A DNA stretch of 64,000 nt from Metellina segmentata (GCA_947359465.1 OX375875.1:11501038-11565037); one strand, 5' to 3'; counted from the first letter of the stretch, positions 21,974 to 34,045 are shown. Notes: a model not told the origin generated them from the sequence alone. Translations and numbers: made by a program.

Positions 21974-22152
21974 ACTGTTTTTGTTTGCGAAATATTTTTA
22001 TTACAGTTTATATGTATTTTTTTATTAAAACACGACATCCTACGTATCTAGAGCAAGCTGTGAGTGTAATGATTCGTAACTGCTGTTTGAAGTTGTTCAA
22101 GGTAAATGCAATAAATATGAAGAGAATTTTTTTACAAATTAGTTAGTTGGAA

Positions 22153-22234
22153 GACGAGGTGGCCGAGCGGTTAAGACGATGGACTGCTAATCCGTTGGGC
22201 TCTGCCCGCGTGGGTTCGAATCCCATCCTCGTCG
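22153..22234 (+). tRNA. tRNA-Ser(GCT)
   Basis: A24 and G42; duplicate of the copy at 13,465. Confidence 0.72.
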
Positions 22235-22414
22235 AGTTTTTTTATTTGCGTTATATTTTTATTACTGTTTATATGCAATTTTTATTAAAACACGACACAT
22301 CATATTTATGTAGAGTAAGCTGTGTATGCATTTTTTCTTAACTGCTGTTTGAAATTGTAGAAGGTAAATGCAATAAATATGAAGCACTTTTTTTTAGAAA
22401 TTAATTATTTCGAA

Positions 22415-22496
22415 GACGAGGGGGCCAAGTGGTTAAGCCGATTTACTGCTAATCTATTGGGCTCTGACCCCGTGGGTTCGAATCCCATCCTCGTCG
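22415..22496 (+). tRNA. tRNA-Ser(GCT)-like, subfamily B
   Basis: C24 and T41; duplicate of 13,725. Confidence 0.52.
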
Positions 22497-22675
22497 AGTA
22501 TTTTTGTTTGCGTAATATTTTTTATTACTGTTTATATGTATTTTTTATTAAAACACGACATCATACGTATCTAGAGCAAGCTGTGCATGTAATATTTCTT
22601 AACTGCTGTTTGAAATTGTTCAAGGTAAATGCAATAAATATTAAGTGAATTTTTTTAGAAATCAGTTATTTCGAA

Positions 22676-22757
22676 GACGAGGTGGCCAAGTGATTAAGCC
22701 GATTTACTGCTAATCCATTGGGCTCTGACCCCGTGGGTTCGAATCCCATCCTCGACG
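22676..22757 (+). tRNA. tRNA-Ser(GCT)-like, subfamily B
   Basis: A18, C24, A80; duplicate of 13,986. Confidence 0.48.
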
Positions 22758-22849
22758 AGTTTTTTTGTTTGCGTAATATTTATTATTACTGTTTATATGT
22801 ATTTTTTATTAAAACACGACATCCTACGTATCTAGAGCAAGCTGTGCAT

Positions 22850-25800
22850 TAGGGTTGAGCGAAAAACACGAATTTCTGAAATTTAAAACGCCTTTGGTGG
22901 GAATAGTTGGGGACTACCATGCTTATTAACAGTACAAAATATGAGCTAAATCAATTAATATCTTCAGGTGCCCAAATCACTTTGAAATTTCGAAATTTTG
23001 CCAATTTTTTGACAAAAATAATAATAACGCATTAAAAAAAAATTAATACATCTTATTTAAAGCCATATGTGGATGAAATGAACATCCCTGCGTGTAAAAA
23101 AAAAGTTTTACACTTAACATTGTCCCGGAAAATAAAAAATTTCCCCTTTTTCTAGAGCGCCATCACTCGCGTCTCCACTCCTCTCAATAGACTCATCTTT
23201 GCAACCACGCGTTTACACAGGCGCTTCCCCTTGCAGCTATTCGCTTTTTTTTTAATTATTAAAAAAACCCAGAACTTAGCACGAGGAGATGGCTGCATAT
23301 CGAGTCCCCCTCCCCTGCTTATATTTACTTATTTTAGATATTTTTATATAGAAATTTTAATCTTTAAGTTCAGTTTTGTTTGGGTTTGGTTTGTTTTGTT
23401 TGTTAAGGATACACGGTTCTGTGAATTAGTCGAAATGCCTAGGACACGATCAGTAGATGTATGTCCCGTGTTTGGAATGGCTGAAATAATGAAGCCTAAC
23501 ACACTTCCAACAAATGCAGATTTATGAAGTATTATCTTTACATACAGAAAGATTGTAAAAGAGATGCTAGTATGTGGCTGATGGATGTTCAATTTTAATT
23601 AAAGAGTTCAAAGGATTATGGGGGAAAAGTTCGATTCGAACTGTAATAAACCAACAAATAATATATATGCTGAAAAAATACCTTAAAGCGTATAAAAATA
23701 TTAAGAAACTATTAAAAAATACTGGCAAACTATATTTCTCGAAAGGTTGTGTCCTTCAGGGAATCAGCAGAAAAAAAAATCTATTTGATATTAACATATG
23801 TAAATGTAAGAACTTTCTCAGTTGTACTTTCAAAATTAAAGTACCTACTGCTGACTTTTTTTTTAACAGATCAAAGGACATTTCAAAAAATGGTCATTGG
23901 AAATTTTGGCATTAAAACCAGCAGAATGCTTGAAAAAAAGATTGCAGCGCAATAGAAATAGAATCAGAGAGCCAAAACGTTCAGCTCAAAGATTGTAAAG
24001 GAAAAAAAATCCAAAATCCCTCGCTCTCTACTACGGGAGCTACTTTGAGTTTTAATTTGCTTAAGTATTCTAATGACACTATAAACACAGTCATTGATAA
24101 TAATTCTTCTTCAACTTCACAAACGAGAACTAAAATTCCAAATGTAGCTCAGGCTTGTGACAGAACTGGTGTTTCCGATAGATCAGCAGCAATTCTAATA
24201 AATGCTGCTTTGAAGGATATGGGAAAAATTGCCAATATGATTCTTAAAACATAGTTGATAGTAGTAAAATTAGAAGAGAAAGGACAAAGACTCGCAGCTA
24301 CCTGAAAAGGAAAAATGAGGAAACTACCTCCTTATCAGAATATGGAATATACTTCGATGAGCGAAAGGATTAAACTTTAGTAATGATTAAAGAAAGAGAA
24401 AGGATTTCTAGAAAGACGGTAACAGAAGAACATATCGTTCTAATACAAGAACCAGGATCAAAATATATGGGACGTGTCACTCCTACAACTGACTCTTATC
24501 AAAATATTAAAACAAATATTTTAACTTTTTTGGAGAAAAATATAGATTTTTCTAAGATGCAAGTGGTTGGTTGTGATGGTACAGTGGTAAGTACTTGAAA
24601 AATGGAGTCATTCGACATATCGAGCTCTTTTTAGGATGTCCTGTGCATTGGTTTATTTGTTTATTACATACAATTGAGCTACCCAGCTACCTTTACGTCA
24701 TTTGTTGCAACATTTAGAAGGGAAAACCACAGGACCAAAAGGATACAACGGAAAAATTGGAAAAATGTTTGAATCTTGTGAAAAATTGCCTTTGACAAAC
24801 TTTGAAAAGATATAAGTAACTTTGCCAGATATTGTCCTACAGGATCTTATCACTGTTCAACGATACATTTACGAAATGTGCACAGGTATATCAAATAAAT
24901 ATATTCCATTAAGCTTGTCACAAAAAAATCCAGGAAAATTGAATCATTCCAGATGGTTGACCACGACAAATATAATTTTAAGGTTATATGTTTCAACAGA
25001 AGATCCAACCCATAACTTGAAAATATTAACAGAGTGTGTTGTAAAGGTACACTCATATGTGTGGTTTAAAATTAAAAGTCAGTCATCATGTCGGTAAGGG
25101 AATTCCTAATTTTTTCCATATTTTAAATAAATCGAGATTTTAGCCTGAGGATATAAAAATTGTTGTAGATAAGAAATGCTTATTATGCCCATCCAGAAAA
25201 TATTATTTTGGCAATGTTAGCTGATGATAGAAAACACGTCAGAGAATTGAGCCTCAGAAAAATTTAAAATTGAGACAAAAAAAAATAAAGTCAAAAAGAA
25301 TATTCGAGAGTTCAAAATTCCCAAGTTAAACTTCGAAGCAGACGATTACATGAATTTAATTGAATGGCAATCAGATTCCATTACAGATCCACCACTTACA
25401 GTATCTCTTTCTGATGATCAACTCAAGTCTATGATTCTAGACGTTCCAACCAATAGTAATATGTTTAATTTTCCATGCCATTCACAAGCAGTAGAACGTT
25501 GCGTTAAATTAGTAACTGAAGCATATAGTACAGTATGTTGTACAAAAGCACGAGATGGATTTATTCGGTCAAGAATTGCTTCCAGACTTGCTTTACAAAG
25601 ATTTGAAACCAAAATCCAATATCAACCACTTTTAAGCTGAACCACTTGCCACTAACTTCAGTTTAATTTTTTAGGGTAAGCTAGTTACTTAAATTGAAAT
25701 TTTTAGTGTGGGGGGGGGTTGGAACTCGATATGCTGCCACCTCCTCGTGCTGAGTTCTGGGTTGTTTTCATAATGCAAAAACAGCGAAGGTCTACAAGGA

Positions 25801-26179
25801 GAAGCGCCCGTGTAAACGCGTGGTCGCAATGATGAGTCTATTGAGAGGAGTGGAGACGCGCGTGATGGCGCTCTAAAAAAAGGGGAATTTTTTTATTTTC
25901 TGGGATAATGTTAAGTGTAAAACTTTTTTTTTTACAAGCAGGGAAGTTCATTTCACCCACCCATGGCTTTAAATAAGATGCATTTAATTGTTTTAAATGC
26001 GTTATTATTATTTTTCTGAAAAAATTGGCAAAATTTCGAAATTTCAAAGTGATTTGGGCACCTGAAGCTTTTAATTGATTTAGCTCATATTTTGTACTGT
26101 TAATAAGCATGGTAGTCCCCAACTATTCCCACCATAGGCGTTTTCAATTTCCGAAATTCGTGTTTTTCGCTCCACCCTA
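22850..26179 (+). mobile_element. hAT-like DNA transposon, complete, copy 2
   Basis: Near-identical to the element at 14,160 (3,330 against 3,331 bp), with the same CTGTGCAT duplication at 22,842-22,849 and 26,180-26,187 and the same neighbouring tRNA variants on both sides. It was therefore copied with its flanks as part of the 8.69-kb duplication, not inserted anew. Differences I noticed are few: one base near 23,512, one near 25,269 and the length or composition of the G-run near 25,708. Confidence 0.88.
23435..25640 (+). pseudogene. Broken transposon protein gene, copy 2
   Basis: Carries the same frame breaks as the gene at 14,745-16,950, so the protein was already inactive before the segment duplicated. 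The C-terminal open piece starts at 25,350. Confidence 0.7.
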
Positions 26180-26274
26180 CTGTGCATGTAATGTTTCTTA
26201 ACTGCTGTTTGAAATTGTTCAAAGTAATTGCAATAAATATGAAGTAAATTTTTTTAGAAATTAGTCGTTTCGAA

Positions 26275-26356
26275 GACGAGTTGGCCGAGCGGTTAAGGCG
26301 ATGGACTGCTAATCCATTGAGATCTGCCCGCGTGGGTTCGAATCCCGTCCTCGTAG
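26275..26356 (+). tRNA. tRNA-Ser(GCT), acceptor damaged
   Basis: T7, A81, altered variable arm; duplicate of 17,586. Confidence 0.55.
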
Positions 26357-26535
26357 AGTTTTTTTATTTGCGTAATATATTTTATTAAAGTTTATATGTA
26401 TTTTTTATTAAAACATGACATCCTACGTATCTAGAGCAAGCTGTGCATGTAATGTTTCTTAACTGCAGTTTGAAATTGTTCAACGTAAATGCAATAAATA
26501 TGAAGAACATTTTTTTAGAAATTACTCATTTCGAA

Positions 26536-26617
26536 GACGAGGTGGCCGAGTGGTTAAGGCGATGGACTGCTAATAAATTGGGCTCTGCCCGCGTGGGTTC
26601 GAATCCCTTCCTCGACA
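26536..26617 (+). tRNA. tRNA-Ser(GCT)-like, anticodon stem broken
   Basis: AAA at 40-42, A80, discriminator A, and a new T73 in the T stem not seen at 17,847. Confidence 0.48.
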
Positions 26618-26796
26618 AGTTCTTTTTTTGCGTAATATTTTTTATTACTGTTTATAAGCATTTTTTTATTAAAACACGACATTTTACTTATCTAGAGCAA
26701 GCTGTGCATGTAATGTTTCTTAACTGCAGTTTGAAATAGTTCAACGTAAATGCAATAAATATGATGAACATTTTTTTAGAAAGTACTCATTACGAA

Positions 26797-26878
26797 GATG
26801 AGGTGGCCGAGTGGTTAAGGCGATGGACTGCTAATCCATTGGGCTCTGCCCGCGTGGGTTCGAATCCCATCCTCGTCG
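26797..26878 (+). tRNA. tRNA-Ser(GCT), near consensus
   Basis: Only T3 (wobble); duplicate of 18,108. Confidence 0.9.
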
Positions 26879-26906
26879 AGTTTTTTTACTTGCGTAATAT
26901 TTTTTA

Positions 26907-27550
26907 CTAGGGGGCCCGCCCCCTGCTCGCTAACTCTCGCCAACCGAGGAGGATTGCTTCGCAATTCTCATTGGTTCGCTGCGTGAACCTATGCTCGCTT
27001 CGCTCGCATCAATGAAGACACGTGTCCTAGCAGAAGGGATTGATTACAAAATATATTCAAAAAAAATATTTTTTTAATCTAAATTTGTTCTATTACATAA
27101 AAATATATATACAGTACCTCTGGAATCAGAATTTAAATGAAAACTTTGAGTAAATTTTTACTCGCAATGTGAGCGCTGCTTTGGAAATTGAATACCCAGC
27201 ATGTTGTTTGTGTGTACATTTCCCCAGTACTCCAGCCACCCATACACTTTCTGACTTAGTTTGTTGTCGAAAGTTGTAGTGCACGCGTCTTGTTGTACTA
27301 TAATTGTTAGCCTTGAAAAGGACCGTTTTTTAAATAGACCTGAAAAGATCCTCCGCTTTCTTAGATTTCTATTACAAACCGCAACAGCTCGTCTAAAATT
27401 CATTTTTTTCAATAAAGTTTCATCCGATAACGCTATAGATTCAAATGAGGCGCGAGGCTCCTAGTAAACAAACAACCACACAATGTTGCCAAAACGCGGT
27501 AACAAATAACGTATTTTTTGCGTGCCACGTAAGAGAAATATATATATAGA
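26907..27550 (-). mobile_element. Non-autonomous Helitron, copy 2
   Basis: Same ends, A^T junction, length (644 bp) and flanking tRNAs as the copy at 18,218; part of the 8.69-kb duplication. The minus-strand 84-codon frame is at 27,158-27,412. Confidence 0.88.
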
Positions 27551-27700
27551 TTACTGTTTATATGCATTTTTTATTAAAACAAAACATCCTACGTATCTAG
27601 AGCAAGCTGTGCATGTAATGTTTCTTAACTGCTGTTTGAAATTGTTCAAGGTATATGCAATAAATATGAAGTAAATTTTTTAGAAATTAGTCATTGCGAA

Positions 27701-27782
27701 GACGAGGTGGCCGAGCGGTTAAGGCGATGGACTGCTAATCCATTGGGCTCTGCCCACGTGAGTTCGAATCCCATCCTAGTTG
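27701..27782 (+). tRNA. tRNA-Ser(GCT)
   Basis: A56, A61, A78 opposite G4, T81. Position 8 is the normal T, unlike its duplicate at 19,012. Confidence 0.62.
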
Positions 27783-27961
27783 AGTTTTTTTGTTTGCGTA
27801 ATATTTTTTATAACTGTTTATATGCATTTTTTTATTAAAACAAAACATCCTACGTATCTAGAGCAAGCTGTGCATGTAATGTTTCTTAACTGCTGTTTGA
27901 AATTGTTCAAGGTATATGCAATAAATATGAAGTAAATTTTTTAGAAATTAGTCATTGCGAA

Positions 27962-28042
27962 GACGAGGTGGCCGAGCGGTTAAGGCGATGGACTGCTAAT
28001 CCATTGGGCTCTTCCCACGTGGGTTCGAATCCCATCCTATTG
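27962..28042 (+). tRNA. tRNA-Ser(GCT), deleted acceptor
   Basis: 81 nt; the same 3' deletion as 19,273. Confidence 0.48.
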
Positions 28043-28221
28043 AGTTTTTTTGTTTGCGTAATATTTTTTATAACTGTTTATATGTATTTTTTATTAAAAC
28101 ACGACTTCATACGTATCTAGAGCAAGTTGTGCATGTAATGTTTCTTAACTGCTGTTTGAAATTGTTCAAGGTATATGCAATAAATATAAAGAAAATTTTT
28201 TTAGAAATTAGTCATTTCGAA

Positions 28222-28303
28222 GACGAGGTGGCCGAGAGGTTAAGGCGATGGACTGCTAATCCATTGGGCTCTGCCCGCGTGGGTTCGAATCCCATTCTCG
28301 TCG
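28222..28303 (+). tRNA. tRNA-Ser(GCT)
   Basis: A16 and T75 wobble only. Confidence 0.82.
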
Positions 28304-28483
28304 AGTTTTTTTATTTGCGTAATATTTTTTATTACTGTTTATATGCATTTTTTTATTAAAACAAAACATCCTACGTATCTAGAGCAAGCTGTGCATGTAA
28401 TGATTCGTAACTGCTGTTTGAAGTTGTTCAAGGTAAATGCAATAAATATGAAGTGAATTTTTTTAGAAATTAGTTATTCCGAA

Positions 28484-28565
28484 AACGAGGTGGCCGAGCG
28501 GTTAAGGCGATGGACTGCTAATCCATTGGTTTCTGCCCACGTGGGTTCGAATCCCATCCTCGTTG
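28484..28565 (+). tRNA. tRNA-Ser(GCT), A1-T81 acceptor
   Basis: A1 pairs with T81; weak variable arm as in 19,795. Confidence 0.68.
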
Positions 28566-28742
28566 AGTTTTTTGTTTGCGAAATATTTTTATTACAGTTT
28601 ATATGTATTTTTTATTAAAACACGACATCCTACGTATCTAGAGCAAGCTGTGCATGTATTGTTTCTTAACTGCTGTTTGAAATTGTTCAAGGTAAATGCA
28701 ATAAATATGAAGAAAATTTTTTTAGAAATTGTTTATTTCGAA

Positions 28743-28824
28743 GACGAGGTGGCCGAGTGGTTAAGGCGATGAACTGCTAATCCATTGGGCGATGCCCGCG
28801 TGGGTTCGAATCCCATTCTCGTCG
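28743..28824 (+). tRNA. tRNA-Ser(GCT)
   Basis: A30, GGGCGATGCCCG variable arm, T75 wobble. Confidence 0.68.
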
Positions 28825-28998
28825 AGTTTTTTTATTTGCGTAATATTTTTTATTACTGTTTATATGCATTTTTTATTAAAACATCCTACGTATCTAGAGC
28901 AAGCTGTGCATGCAATGTTTCTTAACTGCTGTTTGAAATTGTTCAAGGTATATGAAATAAATATGAAGAAAATTTTTTTAGAAATTATTCATTTCGAA

Positions 28999-29080
28999 AA
29001 CGAGGTGGCCGAGTGGTTAAGGCGATGGACTGCTAATCCATTGGGCTCTGCCCGGGTAGATTCGAATCCCATCCTCGTCG
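28999..29080 (+). tRNA. tRNA-Ser(GCT), T stem damaged
   Basis: A1, G57, A60, A62; duplicate of 20,310. Confidence 0.58.
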
Positions 29081-29258
29081 AGTTTTTTTATTTGCGTAAT
29101 ATTTTTATTACTGTTTATATGCATTTTTTATTATAACACGACATCCTACGTATCTAGAGCATGCTGTGCATGTAATGATTCTTAACTGCTGTTTGAAGTT
29201 GTTCAAGGTAAATGCAATAAATATGAAGTGAATTTTTTTAGAAATTAGTCATTTCGAA

Positions 29259-29340
29259 CACGTGGTGGCCGAGCGGTTTAGGCGATGGACTGCTAATTCA
29301 TTGGGCTCTGCCCGCGTGGGTTCGAATCTCATCCTCGTCG
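29259..29340 (+). tRNA. tRNA-Ser(GCT), acceptor damaged
   Basis: C1, T5, T21, T40, T71. Confidence 0.55.
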
Positions 29341-29537
29341 AGTATTTTTGTTTGCGTAATATTTTTATTACTGTTTATATGCATTTTTTATTAAAACACG
29401 ACATCATATTTATGTAGAGCAAGCTGTATTTATTCTTAACTGCTGTAACTGTATTGTTTCTTAACTGCTGTTTGAAATTGTAGAAGGTAAATGCAATAAA
29501 TATGAAGAACTTTTTTTTAGAAATTAATTATTTCGAA

Positions 29538-29619
29538 GACGAGGGGGCCAAGTGGTTAAGACGATTTACTGCTAATCCATTGGGCTCTGACCCCGTGGGT
29601 TCGAATCCCATCCTCGTCG
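29538..29619 (+). tRNA. tRNA-Ser(GCT)-like, subfamily B
   Basis: B form with A24. Confidence 0.55.
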
Positions 29620-29798
29620 AGTTTTTTTGTTTGCGTAATATTTTTTATTACTGTTTATATGTATTTTTTATTAAAACACGACATCATACGTATCTAGAGC
29701 AAGCTGTGCATGAAATGTTTCTTAACTGCTGTTTGAAATTGTTCAAGGTAAATGCAATAAATATGAAGTGAATTTTTTTAGAAATTATTCATTTCGAA

Positions 29799-29880
29799 AA
29801 CGAGGTGGCCGAGTGGTTAAGGCGATGGACTGCTTATCCATTGGGCTCTGCTCGCGTGGGTTCGAATTCCATCCTCGTCG
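29799..29880 (+). tRNA. tRNA-Ser(GCT), subfamily C
   Basis: A1, T37, T54, T70. Confidence 0.65.
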
Positions 29881-30059
29881 AGTTTTTTTGTTTGCGTCAT
29901 ATTTTTTATTACTGTTTATAAGCATTTTTTATTAAAACACGTCATCCTACGTATCTAGCGCAAGCTGTGCATGTAATATTTCTTAACTGCTGTTTGAAAT
30001 TGTTCAAGGTATATGCAATAAATATAAAGAAAATTTTTTTAGAAATTAGTCATTTCGAA

Positions 30060-30141
30060 GACGAGGTGGCCGAGAGGTTATGGCGATGGACTGCTAATCC
30101 ATTGGGCTCTGCCCACGTGGGTTCGAATCCCATCCTCGTTG
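30060..30141 (+). tRNA. tRNA-Ser(GCT), subfamily E
   Basis: A16, T22, A56, T81. Confidence 0.75.
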
Positions 30142-30319
30142 AGTTTTTTTATTTGCGTAATATTTTTATTACTGTTTATATGCATTTTTTATTATAACAC
30201 GACATCCTACGTATCTAGAGCAAGCTGTGCATGTAATGATTCTTAACTGCTGTTTGAAGTTGTTCAAGGTAAATGCAATAAATATGAAGTGAATTTTTTT
30301 AGAAATTAGTCATTTCGAA

Positions 30320-30401
30320 GACGAGGTGGCCAAGCGGTTTAGGCGATGGACTGCTAATCCATTGGGCTCTGCCCGCGTGGGTTCGAATCTCATCCTCGTC
30401 G
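30320..30401 (+). tRNA. tRNA-Ser(GCT), subfamily D
   Basis: A13, T21, T71. Confidence 0.78.
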
Positions 30402-30580
30402 AGTATTTTTGTTTGCGTAATATTTTTTATTACGGTTTATATGCATTTTTAATTAAAACAAAACATCCTACGTATCTAGAGCAAGCTGTGAGTGTAATGA
30501 TTCGTAACTGCTGTTTGAAGTTGTTCAAGGTAAATGCAATAAATATGAAGAGAATTTTTTTACAAATTAGTTATTTCGAA

Positions 30581-30662
30581 TACGAGGTGGCCGAGCGGTT
30601 AAGGCGATGGACTGCTAATCCGTTGGGCTCTGCCCGCGTGGGTTCGAATCTCATTCTCGTCG
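30581..30662 (+). tRNA. tRNA-Ser(GCT)
   Basis: T1 opposite C81, G42, T71, T75. The G42 is new relative to 21,892. Confidence 0.68.
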
Positions 30663-30841
30663 ACTGTTTTTGTTTGCGAAATATTTTTATTACAGTTTAT
30701 ATGTATTTTTTTATTAAAACACGACATCCTACGTATCTAGAGCAAGCTGTGCATGTATTGTTTCTTAACTGCTGTTTGAAATTGTTCAAGGTAAATGCAA
30801 TAAATATGAAGAAAATTTTTTTAGAAATTGTTTATTTCGAA

Positions 30842-30923
30842 AACGAGGTGGCCGAGTGGTTAAGGCGATGGACTGCTAATCCATTGGGCTCTGCCCGCGT
30901 AGGTTCGAATCCCATCCTCGTCG
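30842..30923 (+). tRNA. tRNA-Ser(GCT)
   Basis: A1 opposite C81 and A60. First gene past the right end of the second 8.69-kb copy. Confidence 0.67.
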
Positions 30924-31101
30924 AGTTTTTTTATTTGCGTAATATTTTTATTACTGTTTATATGCATTTTTTATTAAAACACGACATCATATTTACGTAG
31001 AGCAAGCTGTGTATGCATTGTTTCTTAACTGCTGTTTGAAATTGTAGAAGGTAAATGCAATAAATATGAAGAACTTTTTTTTAGAAATTAGTCATTTCGA
31101 A

Positions 31102-31183
31102 AATGAGGTGGCCGAGTGGTTAAGGCGATGGACTGCTAATCCATTGGGCTCTGCCCGCGTGGGTTCGAGTCACATTCTCGTCG
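31102..31183 (+). tRNA. tRNA-Ser(GCT)
   Basis: A1 opposite C81, T3 wobble, G68 in the T loop, A71, T75. Confidence 0.58.
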
Positions 31184-31362
31184 ACTTTTTTTGTTTGCGT
31201 AATATTTTTTATTACTGTTTATAAGCATTTTTTATTAAAACACGTCATCCTACGTATCTAGAGCAAGCTGTGCGTGCAATGTTTCTTAACTGCTGTTTGA
31301 AATTGTTCAAGGTATATGAAATAAATATGAAGAAAAATTTTTTAGAAATTATTCATTTCGAA

Positions 31363-31444
31363 AACGAGGTGGCCGAGTGGTTAAGGCGATGGACTGCTAA
31401 TCCATTGGGCTCTGCTCGCGTGGGTTCAAATTCCGTCCTCGTCG
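31363..31444 (+). tRNA. tRNA-Ser(GCT)
   Basis: A1, T54, A66 (T loop TTCAAAT, still a good B box), T70, G73. Confidence 0.63.
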
Positions 31445-31623
31445 AGTTTTTTTGTTTGCGTCATATTTTTTATTACTGTTTATAAGCATTTTTTATTAAA
31501 ACACGACATCCTACGTATCTAGAGCAAGCTGTGCATGTAATATTTCTTAACTGCTGTTTGAAATTGTTCAAGGTATATAGAATAAATATGAAGAAATTTT
31601 TTTTAGAAATTAGTCGCTGCGAA

Positions 31624-31705
31624 GACAAGGTGGCCGAGCGGCTAAGGCGATGGACTGCTAATCCGTTGGGCTCTGCCCGTGTTGGTTCGAATCCCATCCT
31701 CGTCG
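31624..31705 (+). tRNA. tRNA-Ser(GCT), subfamily F
   Basis: A4 opposite C78, C19, G42, T57, T60; the T loop is the normal TTCGAAT. Confidence 0.6.
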
Positions 31706-31884
31706 AGTGTTTTTATTTGCGTAATATTTTTTATTACGGTTTATATGCATTTTTTATTAAAACACGACATCCTACGTATCTAGAGCAAGCTTGGCATGTA
31801 ATGTGTCTTAACTGCTGTTTGAAATTTTTCAAGGTAAATGCAATAAATATGAAGAAAATTTTTTTAGAAATTATTTGTTTTGAA

Positions 31885-31966
31885 GACGAGGTGGCCGAGC
31901 GGTTAAGGCGATGGACTGCTAATCCGTTGGGCACTGCCCGCGTGGGTTCGAATCCCATCCTAGTCG
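31885..31966 (+). tRNA. tRNA-Ser(GCT)
   Basis: G42 wobble, A49, A78 opposite G4. Confidence 0.67.
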
Positions 31967-32144
31967 AGTTTTTTTATTTGCGTAATATTTTTATTACAGT
32001 TTATATGTATTTTTTATTAAAACACGACATCCTACGTATCTAGAGCAAACTGTTCATGTATTGTTTCTTAACTGCTGTATGAAATTGTTCAAGGTAAATG
32101 CAATAAATATGAAGAAAATTTTTTTAGAAATTGTTCATTTCGTA

Positions 32145-32226
32145 GACGAGGTGGCCGAGTGGTTAAGGCGATGGACTGCTAATCCATTGGGCTCTGCCAG
32201 CGTGGGTTTGAATCACATTCTCGTCG
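32145..32226 (+). tRNA. tRNA-Ser(GCT)
   Basis: A55 in the variable stem, T65 in the T loop, A71, T75. Confidence 0.58.
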
Positions 32227-32405
32227 ACTTCTTTTGTTTGCGTAATATTTTTTATTACTGTTTATAAGCATTTTTTATTAAAACACGACATCCTACGTAT
32301 CTAGAGCAAGCTGTGCGTGTAATGTTTCTTAACTGCTGTTTGAAATTGTTCAAGGTATATGAAATAAATATGAAGTAAATTTTTTTAGAAATTGTTCATT
32401 TCGAA

Positions 32406-32487
32406 GACGAGGTGGCCGAGTGGTTAAGGCGATGGAAAGCTAATCCATTGGGCTATGCCCGCGTATGTTCGAATCCCATCCTCGTCG
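32406..32487 (+). tRNA. tRNA-Ser(GCT)-like, T33 lost
   Basis: Loop reads AAGCTAA: the near-universal T33 is A. A50 in the variable loop; A60 and T61 damage the T stem. Probably inactive. Confidence 0.42.
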
Positions 32488-32661
32488 AGTTTTTTTATTT
32501 GCGTAATATTTTTTTTTACAGTTTATATGCATTTTTTATTAAAACATCCTACGTATTTAGAGCAAGCTGTGCATGTAATGATTCTTAACTGCTGTTTGAA
32601 GTTGTTCAAGGTAAATGCAATAAATATGTAGTAAATTTTTTTAGAAATCAGTCATTTCGAA

Positions 32662-32743
32662 GATGAGGTGGTCGAGTGGTTAAAGCGATGGACTGCTAAT
32701 CCATTGTGCTCTGCCCGCGTAGGTTCGAATCCCATCCTCGTCG
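32662..32743 (+). tRNA. tRNA-Ser(GCT)
   Basis: T3, T11 (wobble), A23 mismatch, T46, A60. Confidence 0.58.
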
Positions 32744-32921
32744 AGTTTTTTTATTTGCGTAATATTTTTATTACAGTTTATATGTATTTTTTATTAAAAC
32801 ACGACATCCTACGTATCTAGAGCAAACTGTTCATGTATTGTTTCTTAACTGCTGTTTGAAATTGTTCAAGGTAAATGCAATAAATATGAAGAACTTTTTT
32901 TTAGAAATTAGTCATTTCGAA

Positions 32922-33003
32922 GATGAGGTGGCCGAGTGGTTAAGGCGATGGACTGCTAATCCATTGGGCTATGCCCGCGGGGGTTCGAATCACATTCTCG
33001 TCG
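32922..33003 (+). tRNA. tRNA-Ser(GCT)
   Basis: T3, A50, G59 opposite A73, A71, T75. Confidence 0.58.
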
Positions 33004-33181
33004 ACTTTTTTTATTTGCGTAATATTTTTATTACTGTTTATAAGCATTTTTTATTAAAACACGTCATCCTACGTATCTAGAGCAAGCTGTGCGTGTAATG
33101 TTTCTTAACTGCTATTTGAAATTGTTCAAGGTATATGAAATAAATATGAAGAAAATTTTTTTAGAAATTATTCATTTCGAA

Positions 33182-33263
33182 AACGAGGTGGCCGAGTGGT
33201 TAAGGCGATGGACTGCTAATCCATTGGGCTCTGCTCGCGTGGGTTCGAATTCCATCCTCGTCG
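33182..33263 (+). tRNA. tRNA-Ser(GCT)
   Basis: A1, T54, T70 with A37. Confidence 0.7.
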
Positions 33264-33442
33264 AGTTTTTTTGTTTGCGTCATATTTTTTATTACTGTTT
33301 ATAAGCATTTTTTATTAAAACACGACGTCCTACGAATCTAGAGCAAGCTGTGCGTGTAATGTTTCTTAACTGCTGTTTGAAATTGTTCAAGGTATATGCA
33401 ATAAATATGAAGTAACTTTTTTTAGAAATTAGTCATTTCGAA

Positions 33443-33524
33443 GACGAGGTGGCTGAGCGGTTAAGGCGATGGACTGCTATTCCATTGGGCTCTGCCCGCG
33501 TGGGTTCGAATCCCATCCTCGTCG
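33443..33524 (+). tRNA. tRNA-Ser(GCT)
   Basis: T12 wobble and T38 in the anticodon loop; the rest is consensus. Confidence 0.78.
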
Positions 33525-33702
33525 AGTTTTTTTATTTGCGTAATATTTTTATTACAGTTTATATGTATTTTTTATTAAAACACGACATCCTACGTATCTA
33601 GAGCAAGCTGTTCATGTATTGTTTCTTAACTGCTGTTTGAAATTGTTCAAGGTAAATGCAATAAATATGAAGGAAATTTTTTTAGAAATTACGCATTTCG
33701 AA

Positions 33703-33784
33703 GACGAGGTGGTTGATTGGTTAAGGCGATGGACTGCTATTCCATTGGGCTCTGCCCGCGTGGGTTCGAATCCCATCCTCGTCG
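33703..33784 (+). tRNA. tRNA-Ser(GCT)
   Basis: T11 and T12 (two D-stem wobbles), T15, T38. Confidence 0.65.
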
Positions 33785-33963
33785 AGTTTTTTTACTTGCG
33801 TAATATTTTTTATTACTGTTTATATGCATTTTTTATTAAAACAAAACATCCTACGTATCTAGAGCAAGCTGTGCATGTAATGTTTCTTAACTGCTGTTTG
33901 AAATTGTTCAAGGTATATGCAATAAATATGAAGTACATTTTTTTTTAAATTAGTTATTTCGAA

Positions 33964-34045
33964 GACGAGGTGGCCGAGCGGTTAAGGCGATGGACTGCTA
34001 ATCCGTTGGGCTCTGCCCGCGTGGGTTCGATTCCCATCCTCGTTG
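33964..34045 (+). tRNA. tRNA-Ser(GCT)
   Basis: G42 wobble, T68 in the T loop, T81 wobble with G1. Confidence 0.73.

Larger units (their letters stand above)
13453..22055 (+). repeat. 8.69-kb tandem duplication, left copy
   Basis: Contains 20 tRNA genes (13,465-21,973), a hAT-like element and a Helitron in an order repeated 8,688-8,690 bp downstream. Similarity begins within the TTAGTTAGTTGG word before 13,465 and is lost after about 22,055. Unit ends are placed by comparing neighbouring variants and could shift by tens of bases. Confidence 0.9.
22141..30745 (+). repeat. 8.69-kb tandem duplication, right copy
   Basis: Same order of tRNA variants, transposon and Helitron as the left copy, with only scattered single-base differences seen by eye. 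Confidence 0.9.
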
